Assembly: GCA_031272545.1 (NCBI GenBank)
Contig: JAISTP010000055.1
Coordinates: 1 to 35,562, forward strand
Source: Bacilli bacterium
Lineage (GTDB): Bacteria; Bacillota_I; Bacilli_A; JAJDGJ01
Direction: 5' to 3'
DNA: 35,562 nucleotides
In this document: positions 8,784-15,720 of the stretch, piece by piece
Layout: every line of letters begins with the position of its first letter
How positions within the stretch are numbered: the stretch's first letter is position 1
Made by a program: the position numbers and the translations under genes
Notes under the pieces: generated by a model
Seen by the model: only the letters and a program-made list of their open reading frames with translations
Databases searched by the model: none
What the model was told of the DNA's origin: nothing

Positions 8784-9164
8784 TCAGATTTTGAATTTAT
8801 TTTTTAATTCCATGGCTAATTTCATTTTATTTGTATTTGACATTGATACTCCAAACATTTCTATATTCTTATCTTTAAATATATTTGTTACTCCTAAAGC
8901 AAAATTAATATATAATTTATTAAGTTTATTACCTTTACTCGTTAATGAGTATTTTTTTGATCTTCCTAATTTATCATGTGTTATTAAATCTTCTGCTTCT
9001 AATAATTTTAAATTATTAGATAATATAGATCTTTGTAATCCATCAATAGATTCTAATAATTTGGTAAATGTATTAATATTTAAGCCAATACATACAATTA
9101 TAAAAGCTGTATATCTAGTTAGATATGGGGCTAAGAAGTCGATAAGTTCTACTTTTTCTCGCAT
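8784..9164 (-). CDS. Winged-helix transcriptional regulator, HxlR-like
   Basis: A small (126-residue) cytosolic DNA-binding protein. The segment FTKLLESIDGLQRSILSNNLKLLEAEDLI followed by KKYSLTSKGNKL matches the helix-turn-helix and wing of HxlR-type regulators, which often sense reactive electrophiles or redox stress. The usual N-terminal redox Cys is not obvious; one Cys is present in IIVCIGLN. I chose the ATG at 9164 because GGAGG lies eight bases upstream; the longer frame begins with a TTG that overlaps this RBS. A MarR/PadR-like assignment is possible. The target is unknown: both neighbours lie beyond terminators, so it is monocistronic. Confidence 0.75.
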   Translation of the reverse strand: MREKVELIDFLAPYLTRYTAFIIVCIGLNINTFTKLLESIDGLQRSILSNNLKLLEAEDLITHDKLGRSKKYSLTSKGNKLNKLYINFALGVTNIFKDKNIEMFGVSMSNTNKMKLAMELKNKFKI

Positions 9165-9308
9165 AATCAATACCTCCAATAATTAAAAAAAATATTAATA
9201 ATCCCTTTATCTTTTTTACATTATATTACAATTATTTATTATTAGAGTGGTATTTGCTAAAAAAAAGTACACTTTTAGATTAAAATTTATTACTTATTAA
9301 ATTCTTTG
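9165..9308 (-). promoter_or_regulatory. Promoter region of the HxlR-like gene with short palindrome
   Basis: On the minus strand a -10 TATAAT lies at 9220-9225 without a convincing -35. Upstream at 9263-9276 is the dyad AAAAGT-AC-ACTTTT, a possible autoregulatory operator. The leader includes GGAGG before the ATG. Confidence 0.35.
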
Positions 9309-9346
9309 TTATAAAAACTCAAATTATTTTTTTTATAATTTGAGTT
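9309..9346 (-). terminator. Terminator of the ispF-to-tetR operon
   Basis: A perfect 12-bp stem (AACTCAAATTAT at 9317-9328 with its complement at 9335-9346) and a 6-nt loop, followed on the minus strand by TTTTTAT. It begins 8 nt after the TetR stop. Confidence 0.88.
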
Positions 9347-9353
9347 CTATTTA

Positions 9354-10019
9354 TTATGCTTTTAAATATCCTAGAATTATATTCTTATAAACTTTACATT
9401 TATAGTCATATTTTTCTTTACTTATATTTCTTCCAACTGTTATAGCACTTAAATAACCATAAATTCCTTGATATATAGCTCGTGCTAATTCATGAGTATC
9501 ACTATCTTTTTTTGTAATCGAACCATCTTCATATCCGCGTTCTATGATATTAACTAACTCTAAAACAAATGATTCATGCATTTTTAATGATTCGTCTTTA
9601 TAGTCATTCTCATACTTTTGATATGATAAATAAATTCTTACTTCAGTAATAAACATAAATTTATCTATATTATTATAGTATGCTTCAAAATTAGTTTCTA
9701 AAGCTTTATCAAAGTTTTCTAATCCATTTAATTCATAGTCATAATTTACATGAAAATCAGGATCAACTTCTTTAGTAGCTTCAACCATTAAGTAATTTAA
9801 TAATGTTGTCTTTGTTGCAAAATAATTGTAAATAGTTCTTCTGGTAATATGGCAAGCATCCGCAATATCATTCATTGCAGTTTCTGAAATACCATTTTCA
9901 AAAATAAGTTTGTAAGCAGTATCTACAATACTCTTTTTTCTTTTTGTTTTAGTTCTTGATAAAACTTTACTTTCTTTTCTTATTTTCAATTCATCAATTG
10001 TAAGTACTTTATTTTCCAT
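9354..10019 (-). CDS. TetR/AcrR-family transcriptional regulator
   Basis: A 221-residue repressor-type protein. The N-terminal TetR HTH is clear: SIVDTAYKLIFENG, then ISETAMNDIADACHITRRTIYNYFATKTTLLNYLM at about residues 30-80. The C-terminal ligand and dimer domain is divergent and gives no clue to the ligand. The ATG overlaps the rqcP stop by one base (TAATG), and a strong terminator follows, making this the last gene of the ispF-rhomboid-flavodoxin-gltX-rqcP operon. No drug exporter lies nearby, so the usual neighbour-based target inference fails. The residues before the HTH are Lys/Arg-rich (KIRKESKVLSRTKTKRKKS). Confidence 0.9.
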   Translation of the reverse strand: MENKVLTIDELKIRKESKVLSRTKTKRKKSIVDTAYKLIFENGISETAMNDIADACHITRRTIYNYFATKTTLLNYLMVEATKEVDPDFHVNYDYELNGLENFDKALETNFEAYYNNIDKFMFITEVRIYLSYQKYENDYKDESLKMHESFVLELVNIIERGYEDGSITKKDSDTHELARAIYQGIYGYLSAITVGRNISKEKYDYKCKVYKNIILGYLKA

Positions 10020-10273
10020 TAGATACTCTCCTTTTGGATTATTTCAAATAATTCTTCAACTTCTTCTTTTTTAATCTTATCTCTAATATCTAAAACTTTA
10101 ATTGTTAAAGTAGCATTTCCAAACCGTAATTTTATGTAATCTCCTATATTAACATTTGTACCTGGTTTAGCAACTTTATCATTAATTAAAACACGACCTT
10201 GGACAAGCATTTCTTTAGCATTTACTCTTCTTTTAATAATTCTTGTTACTTGTAAATATTTATCTATTCTCAT
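10019..10273 (-). CDS. rqcP: S4-domain RNA-binding protein, RqcP-like
   Basis: An 84-residue S4-domain protein matching B. subtilis RqcP (YabO). That protein binds stalled 50S subunits and supports RqcH-directed alanine tailing in ribosome-associated quality control. The visible S4 signature is MRIDKYLQVTRIIKRRVNAKEMLVQGRVLINDKVAKPGTNV, split across residues 1-41, followed by a beta-rich tail. The start overlaps the gltX stop by one base, and its own stop overlaps the tetR start by one base, so all three genes are translationally chained. Another small S4 protein of HslR type is possible, but size and sequence favour RqcP. Confidence 0.85.
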   Translation of the reverse strand: MRIDKYLQVTRIIKRRVNAKEMLVQGRVLINDKVAKPGTNVNIGDYIKLRFGNATLTIKVLDIRDKIKKEEVEELFEIIQKESI

Positions 10274-11721
10274 TATAATAACTCGATTGTCTTTTTAATG
10301 TTAGTAATAACTTGATCTTTACCATATAATTCTAAAACTGTTGGTAAATCGCCACCATGTCTTTCATTAGATACCGCTAGTCTAATTGGCATAAATAAAT
10401 TCTTACCTTTTCTATTAAGTGCTTTTCCAGTATCCTTAATACATTTTTTTATATTTTCCATATCAAAAACTTCTAGATTATTAAAATTATCGCTAATAGC
10501 TTCTAATAAGTCTTTGCCTTCTAATTCATTAATAAAATCTTTATCTTCATTACTTAAATGATATTGTGCAAAGAATGGAGCTACTAATTCAACTATTTCA
10601 CTACAATAATTTAATTGTGGTTTAAATAAAGCAATAATTTTAGTTAACCATTCTTCATCTTTAGAACTTATTGGTAATTCTTTTTCTAGATATGGTTTAC
10701 ACATTTCAGTGATTTTAATTAGATCTTCATTTTGAATATATTGATTATCAATCCAGTGTAATTTCTTTTTATCAAACATAGAAGGTGATTTAGATAATCT
10801 AGTTTCATCAAATATTTTAATTAACTCTTCTTCTGAAAATATTTCATCTTCACTATCAGGTGACCAACCTAATAAAGCAAAGAAATTAAACATTGCCTCT
10901 GGTAAATAACCTTCATCTTTATATTGAGAAATAAATTGCATAATGCTTTCATCTCTTTTAGAAAGTTTTTTTCTTTCTTCATTAACAATTAAAGTCATAT
11001 GGCCAAATTGAGGAGCTTCCAAACCTAAAGCTTCATAAATCATTAGTTGTTTTGGAGTATTAGAAATATGTTCTTCTCCTCTAAATACATGAGTCATTTT
11101 CATTAAAGCATCATCAATTACAACTGCAAAGTTATAAGTTGGAATACCATTAGACTTTAAAATAACCCAATCTGATATATCTTTACCTGGTACACTAATA
11201 TGTCCACGAACAATATCATTCCACTCATAATCTTTTGTTTCATCAACTTTAAATCTTATTGCAGGTTTGCGTCCTTCCGCAATATAAACTGCTTTTTGTT
11301 CTTCACTAATGTTTAAACATTTGCGATCATAACGATAAGAAAAATTACCTTCTGCTTCTTGTTTTTTACGATCTTCTTCTAACTCTTCAGGAGTACAATA
11401 ACATTCATATGCTAATCCTAAATCTAATAATTTATTAGCATATTCTTTATATAAGTCTAATCTTTCTGTTTGACGGTATGGCCCATATGGTCCAGGATTA
11501 AGTGGTGATTCATCTGGAATAATACCCAACCATTCTAAGTTATCTAATTGACTAGCTTCCCCACCAGGAATGTTTCTTTCTAAATCAGTATCTTCTAATC
11601 TAAAAATAAATTTTCCATTATAATGCTTCGCAAATAAATAATTAAATAATGCTGTTCTGGCACCACCAATATGTAAATGTCCTGTTGGACTAGGTGCATA
11701 TCTTACTCTAACTTCCTTCAT
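10273..11721 (-). CDS. gltX: Glutamyl-tRNA synthetase
   Basis: A class I aminoacyl-tRNA synthetase that charges tRNA-Glu. In organisms lacking GlnRS it also charges tRNA-Gln for later amidation. The HIGH-type motif is at residues 17-20 (RYAPSPTGHLHIGG) and the KMSKS-type loop is KLSKRDES. I chose the ATG at 11721 (482 residues): AAAGGA lies eight bases upstream, whereas the ATG three codons earlier directly abuts that RBS. Length is normal. It lies 15 bp after the flavodoxin-like gene and overlaps rqcP by one base. Whether it is discriminating cannot be told from this reading. Confidence 0.97.
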   Translation of the reverse strand: MKEVRVRYAPSPTGHLHIGGARTALFNYLFAKHYNGKFIFRLEDTDLERNIPGGEASQLDNLEWLGIIPDESPLNPGPYGPYRQTERLDLYKEYANKLLDLGLAYECYCTPEELEEDRKKQEAEGNFSYRYDRKCLNISEEQKAVYIAEGRKPAIRFKVDETKDYEWNDIVRGHISVPGKDISDWVILKSNGIPTYNFAVVIDDALMKMTHVFRGEEHISNTPKQLMIYEALGLEAPQFGHMTLIVNEERKKLSKRDESIMQFISQYKDEGYLPEAMFNFFALLGWSPDSEDEIFSEEELIKIFDETRLSKSPSMFDKKKLHWIDNQYIQNEDLIKITEMCKPYLEKELPISSKDEEWLTKIIALFKPQLNYCSEIVELVAPFFAQYHLSNEDKDFINELEGKDLLEAISDNFNNLEVFDMENIKKCIKDTGKALNRKGKNLFMPIRLAVSNERHGGDLPTVLELYGKDQVITNIKKTIELL

Positions 11722-11736
11722 TACTTCCATCCTTTT

Positions 11737-12195
11737 CTATTTTTCATTATTAACTTTTCTAACAAAATTATCAATTTTATCAATTTGTCTATTACTTAAC
11801 TTATGTTTAAATAACCAATGACTTTTTAATCCCATTCTAACAACTAATTTGCGACGATTAACTTTTATACCTTTTCTAGAAAGTAATTCACTCATTTGTC
11901 TTAAAGCAATACTTTGTATACCTGATGTCGCAAAAAGAACTACTTCTTTAACTTTTTTACTATCTAAATTATTGATAAATGTTTTAAGTTCCTTATCAAT
12001 TTTACCATAATAAGTGCCACCACCTAAATACAAAATATCACATTTATTTAATTTAGTTGTTATTGGTTTAGCCTTATTTTTTAAGTTAGTCGCAATAACA
12101 TCCGCAACTAATTTAGTATGACTATGACGCGATTGATATCTTATCGCAATATTTTTCTTTTTAAAGCCAATGCTTTTTATTAATTCTTTTATCAA
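11737..12195 (-). CDS. Flavodoxin-fold protein
   Basis: A 152-residue protein with the flavodoxin order of strands and loops: NIAIRYQSRHSHTKLVADVIATNL, then CDILYLGGGTYYGKIDKELKTFINNL, then KEVVLFATSG. The FMN phosphate loop is degenerate (SRHSHTK rather than a T-G-N-T type), so FMN binding is uncertain. The C-terminus is strongly basic. The start is a TTG at 12195 with AGGGGG at good spacing, overlapping the rhomboid gene by 35 bp. Function is unknown; it could be a low-potential electron carrier or a flavodoxin-derived regulator. It is in an operon with the rhomboid protease and gltX. Confidence 0.7.
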   Translation of the reverse strand: MIKELIKSIGFKKKNIAIRYQSRHSHTKLVADVIATNLKNKAKPITTKLNKCDILYLGGGTYYGKIDKELKTFINNLDSKKVKEVVLFATSGIQSIALRQMSELLSRKGIKVNRRKLVVRMGLKSHWLFKHKLSNRQIDKIDNFVRKVNNEK

Positions 12196-12745
12196 AAATA
12201 TAACCCCCTACTAATCCGATTACTAAACCTGATAAATGTCCCATTAAACTAATACCAGGAGTAAATGAAATAATTATATTAATTATAATAGTTGGCCCAA
12301 AACTTTTCAGTATACTTTTATTCCCTAATCGATATTCTTTTAGACCAATATATATTAATACACCAAATAAACCATAGATTGCACCACTTGCGCCAACTGT
12401 TACAGCAGTGCTTTGAAACGATGTTACGATACCACTACCAATACCAGCAATGAAATAAATAATTACTGAAAATTTCTCACTAGTTAAGTAAGGAACTAGC
12501 ATTCCTAAGCTATACAAAGCAACCATATTCATCAATAAATGCATAATACCACCATGATCAAACATGTATGTAATGATACGATAATATTGATGTTGCGAAA
12601 ATACTAAATCTTTCTGTGTTCCAAAAAGCATATATTCATTTCCTCCATAACCAGCAAAATTACCATACATTACCATTAAAATATAAACTATACATGTTAT
12701 AAATATTATAATGGTTATACCATTGTATTTAATATTACGATTCAT
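12161..12745 (-). CDS. Rhomboid-family intramembrane serine protease
   Basis: A 194-residue polytopic membrane protein with six likely helices. The catalytic dyad is visible: Ser120 in VGASGAIYGLFG and His170 in GHLSGLVIG. The L1-loop region and HLLMNM (69-74) also fit the family. It cleaves transmembrane helices of substrate proteins in the cytoplasmic membrane. The length is near the minimal six-helix rhomboid core, without the extra domains of B. subtilis GluP. It overlaps ispF by 11 bp upstream and the flavodoxin-like gene by 35 bp downstream. The substrate is unknown. Confidence 0.92.
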   Translation of the reverse strand: MNRNIKYNGITIIIFITCIVYILMVMYGNFAGYGGNEYMLFGTQKDLVFSQHQYYRIITYMFDHGGIMHLLMNMVALYSLGMLVPYLTSEKFSVIIYFIAGIGSGIVTSFQSTAVTVGASGAIYGLFGVLIYIGLKEYRLGNKSILKSFGPTIIINIIISFTPGISLMGHLSGLVIGLVGGYIFDKRINKKHWL

Positions 12746-13217
12746 CTTTTCTTACCATAACTATGGCCTGAGCCATAATCCCTTTCCCCTCACCAATAAA
12801 TCCTAGTTTCTCAGCACAAGTAGCTTTGACATTAACTAAAGATTTATCTATATTTAAAGTTTGTGCTAAACTAGTTCTAATATCATTAATATATGGTCTT
12901 AGCTTAGGCTTTTCAATGATAATAATGCTATCAATATTTACTATTTCATAGCCAATACTATGCATCTTATCATTAATAATTGTTAACATTTCTAAAGATG
13001 AACGATTTTTATTTACAGGATCTTTATCACTAAAATGATAACCTAAATCATTCAAACCTAGAGCTCCAATAATTGCTTCTGTAATAGCATGAGTTAAAAC
13101 ATCACCATCACTATGAGCAACACAACCAAAATCAGATGGAATGCTTATACCACCTAGAATTAGTTTCTTATTTAAAGCTAATTGATGAATATCTGTTGAT
13201 TGTCCAATTCGATACAA
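12735..13217 (-). CDS. ispF: 2-C-methyl-D-erythritol 2,4-cyclodiphosphate synthase
   Basis: Forms MEcPP in the non-mevalonate (MEP) route to isoprenoids. The 160-residue length is typical. Metal ligands are Asp9/His11 (STDIHQL) and His43 (LTHAI), with HSDGD at 35-39. The usual GADS substrate motif reads NRSS here, a mild deviation. CTP-binding residues lie in the C-terminal KATCAEKLGFIGEGKGI. The start is TTG, supported by AAAGGAG nine bases upstream. First gene of its operon, running on into rhomboid, the flavodoxin-like gene, gltX, rqcP and tetR. It shows that this organism makes isoprenoids by the MEP pathway. Confidence 0.96.
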   Translation of the reverse strand: MYRIGQSTDIHQLALNKKLILGGISIPSDFGCVAHSDGDVLTHAITEAIIGALGLNDLGYHFSDKDPVNKNRSSLEMLTIINDKMHSIGYEIVNIDSIIIIEKPKLRPYINDIRTSLAQTLNIDKSLVNVKATCAEKLGFIGEGKGIMAQAIVMVRKDES

Positions 13218-13317
13218 CTTATCTCGCTCCTTTTACTTGTGTATAATAACGTTTATATCTTATCATAAATAAAAAATCCTATCTATACATCTACTGAAAA
13301 TATTTAATAATGTATAC

Positions 13318-13341
13318 AAAAAGACCATAAATGGCCTTTTT
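13318..13341 (-). terminator. Terminator of serS
   Basis: On the minus strand AAAAAGGCCAT-TT-ATGGTCTTTTT forms an 11-bp stem with one G-U pair and an overlapping T-run, 18 nt after the serS stop. Confidence 0.85.
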
Positions 13342-13358
13342 ATAAAAATATTTAAAAA

Positions 13359-14636
13359 TTATTTTCTTTTTTCTATTTTAGTAACTCCGCCCATATAAGG
13401 AACTAAGATTTCAGGAATAGTTACGCTACCATCTTCATTTTGATAGTTTTCTAAGATTGCTGAAAAACATCTACCTACAGCTACTCCAGATCCATTTAAA
13501 GTATGAATAAATTCAACTTTACCATTTTCATCTCTAAATCTAATATTAGCTCTACGAGCTTGGAAATCTAAACAATTTGAACAAGAACTGATTTCACGAT
13601 AAGTATCAAATCCTGGCATCCATACTTCTAAATCATTAGTATTGGCAGAACAGAATCCTAAATCACCAGTTGCAAGTTGCATAACACGATATGGTAGATT
13701 AAGTCTTCTTAATACTTCTTCTGCTTCATCAGTTAGCATATCTAAAGCTTCATAAGAATGTTCTGGATGAGCATACATAACTAATTCAACCTTATTAAAT
13801 TGATGTTGTCTTATTAACCCTCTTGTGTCACGTCCAGCTGATCCAGCTTCTTGTCTAAAGCAAGGTGTGTAAGCTGTCATTTTAATTGGGAATTGCGCAT
13901 TTTGAATAATTTCATCTTGATTATAATTAGTAAGAGGAACTTCGGCAGTTGGAATTAACCAATTGTCAGTTCCATCGACATGATACATATCTTCTGAGAA
14001 CTTTGGTAATTGTCCAGTACCAAACATTGTCTTAGAGTTTACCATGAATGGTGGAATAAATTCTAAATACCCTTGTTCTTCAGTATGCATATCTAACATA
14101 TAAGCGATTAATGCTCTTTCTAATTTTGCGCCTAATCCTTTATAAGTAGCAAAACGACTACCACTTATTTTAGATGCTCTTTCAAAATCTACAATATCTA
14201 AATCTTCAGCTATTTCATAATGTGGTTTAGGTTTAAAAGTAAACTTTCTTGGTTCTCCCCACATTTTTAAGCATACATTATGGTCTTCATCACCTTCGGC
14301 TAATGTTTCACGTGGAACATTAGGTGTCATAGCTAATGCATCAAAGATTTTCTTTTCTAATTCCGCAATCTTATCATCTTCTGTTTTGATCTTATCACCA
14401 AAATCAGCTACTTCATTCATAATGGCAGTTGTATCTTCACCTTTACGTTTCATTTCACCAATTAATTTTGATTTATCATTTCTTTCTTTTTTAAATTCTT
14501 CAACTTTTTGAACAAGGACTCTTCTTTCATCATCCCATTTCACTACATCACGTAAATAACCAAAATCATCTCCACGACGATTTAATGCTGTAATAATAGT
14601 TTCTACATCATCTCTTAACATTTTAATGTCTAACAT
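13359..14636 (-). CDS. serS: Seryl-tRNA synthetase
   Basis: A class II aminoacyl-tRNA synthetase that charges tRNA-Ser. The N-terminal ~100 residues form the long antiparallel coiled coil that grips the tRNA-Ser variable arm. Catalytic motif 2 is seen in [24 protein letters not shown] (split at about 270-295) and motif 3 in [18 protein letters not shown]. The 425-residue length is normal. RBS AGAGG precedes the ATG. Expression is controlled by an upstream T-box leader with its own consensus promoter, so synthesis should rise when uncharged tRNA-Ser accumulates. The codons for NVPRET contain an exact parS sequence (14304-14319). Confidence 0.98.
   Translation of the reverse strand: MLDIKMLRDDVETIITALNRRGDDFGYLRDVVKWDDERRVLVQKVEEFKKERNDKSKLIGEMKRKGEDTTAIMNEVADFGDKIKTEDDKIAELEKKIFDALAMTPNVPRETLAEGDEDHNVCLKMWGEPRKFTFKPKPHYEIAEDLDIVDFERASKISGSRFATYKGLGAKLERALIAYMLDMHTEEQGYLEFIPPFMVNSKTMFGTGQLPKFSEDMYHVDGTDNWLIPTAEVPLTNYNQDEIIQNAQFPIKMTAYTPCFRQEAGSAGRDTRGLIRQHQFNKVELVMYAHPEHSYEALDMLTDEAEEVLRRLNLPYRVMQLATGDLGFCSANTNDLEVWMPGFDTYREISSCSNCLDFQARRANIRFRDENGKVEFIHTLNGSGVAVGRCFSAILENYQNEDGSVTIPEILVPYMGGVTKIEKRK
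14304..14319. other. parS: parS centromere site inside serS
   Basis: The sequence TGTTTCACGTGGAACA (complement TGTTCCACGTGAAACA) is an exact match to the B. subtilis spo0J-locus parS consensus, where ParB/Spo0J loads. It lies in coding sequence (NVPRET) about 10 kb from oriC. Firmicutes parS sites are known to cluster near the origin. Confidence 0.88.
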
Positions 14637-14655
14637 AATAATACCTCTTTCTTTT

Positions 14656-14903
14656 TAATAAAATAAAAGGCCTATCATCCAAAGGGACGATAGACCGTGG
14701 TGCCACCCATATTCATTGTTTCACGTGAAACATGAAACAACCTCTTAATGTTAACGGTATTAAACCGAATATAGATACTCAATACTTTTCACTATATCAC
14801 TCCTGGGTTGATTTCTAATAATGTTACTACTAACTTACACCAAATGTTAGCTCTCTTTAAATAACTTAATTATTATACTTATCCCAATCAACGATTTGAT
14901 TGT
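14656..14903 (-). promoter_or_regulatory. T-box riboswitch leader of serS
   Basis: On the minus strand the leader shows a stem I with AGAGAG and TTGGTG-type conserved elements, an AGTA...GAA specifier-loop pair, and a candidate serine specifier UCA (14809-14811) followed by A. The T-box GGGTGGCACCACGG lies at 14695-14708. Its UGGC bulge is complementary to a GCCA tRNA end, matching the G discriminator of tRNA-Ser. A 12-bp terminator (14669-14696, stems with G-U pairs) with TTTTATTTTATT follows. Uncharged tRNA-Ser should stabilise the antiterminator and allow serS transcription. Confidence 0.95.
14717..14732. other. parS: parS centromere site inside the serS T-box leader
   Basis: TGTTTCACGTGAAACA is a perfect 16-bp palindrome and an exact parS consensus. 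It falls between stem I and the antiterminator of the T-box, where stem III is expected. Flanking TTCAT/ATGAA extends the pairing (14712-14736), so the same bases can form an RNA hairpin. Confidence 0.92.
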
Positions 14904-14908
14904 TTATT

Positions 14909-14937
14909 ATTATAAAGCTTTAATATAGAGTTGTCAA
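14909..14937 (-). promoter_or_regulatory. Consensus sigma-A promoter of serS
   Basis: On the minus strand TTGACA (14932-14937), a 17-bp spacer and TATAAT (14909-14914) match the sigma-A consensus perfectly, placing the transcript start just before the T-box stem I. Confidence 0.93.
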
Positions 14938-14949
14938 ACTAATATTAAA

Positions 14950-15666
14950 CTAAAATTTAATTTTTAAATAATTTTTTAATTCAAAGAGAATAGCTTTAGG
15001 AAAACTCTTAAAATTACTTAGTTTTCCTGTCAAAGCATCAGCATGTTTAATATAGATATAACGAACTTTTCTTGAAATATATATTTTATTAGCTAGTTGA
15101 TAAAGAGGAATTATATAATAAATATCTTCAAACATTTTTTCTATATTAAACAAAATACCACTATTTAACAAAAAATTAGTATTAATAATTTTATTCCAAG
15201 ACCAATTTTGTTTAAAAACTAAAGAAGGCATATCATCAATGCTAATTAAACGATCAGTTCTAGCATAATGCCAATATTTATTTCTTTTCTTAAAATCTGT
15301 TTCAAATACGGAAGTAATAAAAATATCAGGTTTATATAATTCTAATTCTTTAACTAAACTAGAAAGAGAATCAGTATCAAATAATTTATCATCTATATCG
15401 ACAAACCAAATATAATCACCACTTGCTTGAGAAATTCCTAAATTTCGAGCACTACCATGCCCTCTATTCTCAGTATTAAATAGTTTAATTAATATATCAC
15501 TATGATTATCAAGATATTGCATAAGTATATCTTTAGTATTATCTATGGAACCATCATTAATAATAATAATTTCATAATTATCATAATCTTGACTAACAAT
15601 ACTATCCAAACAACGATGAATAAAATTAGCACCATTATATATTGGAATAATAAAAGAAATTTTCAT
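14950..15666 (-). CDS. Family 2 glycosyltransferase
   Basis: A 238-residue GT-A fold enzyme that transfers a sugar from a nucleotide-sugar, probably to a cell-surface polysaccharide, glycolipid or glycoprotein. The N-terminal ISFIIPIYNGANFI, the IINDGSIDNT nucleotide site (Asp38), ENRGHGSARNLGI and the metal-binding DxD (VDIDD, Asp90/Asp92) are all seen. MFEDIYY holds the probable ED catalytic base. The C-terminus is short, with no membrane helix. It sits alone between gyrA and serS. The gyrA terminator ends only about 14 nt before its ATG, leaving little room for a private promoter. The donor and acceptor cannot be predicted. Confidence 0.92.
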   Translation of the reverse strand: MKISFIIPIYNGANFIHRCLDSIVSQDYDNYEIIIINDGSIDNTKDILMQYLDNHSDILIKLFNTENRGHGSARNLGISQASGDYIWFVDIDDKLFDTDSLSSLVKELELYKPDIFITSVFETDFKKRNKYWHYARTDRLISIDDMPSLVFKQNWSWNKIINTNFLLNSGILFNIEKMFEDIYYIIPLYQLANKIYISRKVRYIYIKHADALTGKLSNFKSFPKAILFELKNYLKIKF

Positions 15667-15679
15667 AAATTCACCAACC

Positions 15680-15711
15680 TAAAAAAATAAGAGCTATAAC
15701 ATAGCTCTTAT
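15680..15711 (-). terminator. Terminator of gyrA
   Basis: A perfect 11-bp stem (ATAAGAGCTAT at 15687-15697 and its complement at 15701-15711) with a 3-nt loop, followed on the minus strand by TTTTTTT. It starts about 10 nt after the gyrA stop. Confidence 0.88.
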
Positions 15712-15720
15712 TATTATATA

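Noticed and set aside
8791-9186. A 131-codon plus-strand frame opposite the HxlR-like gene
   Set aside because: It is antisense to a gene with a clear HTH and a good RBS. Its product is hydrophobic low-complexity without motifs.
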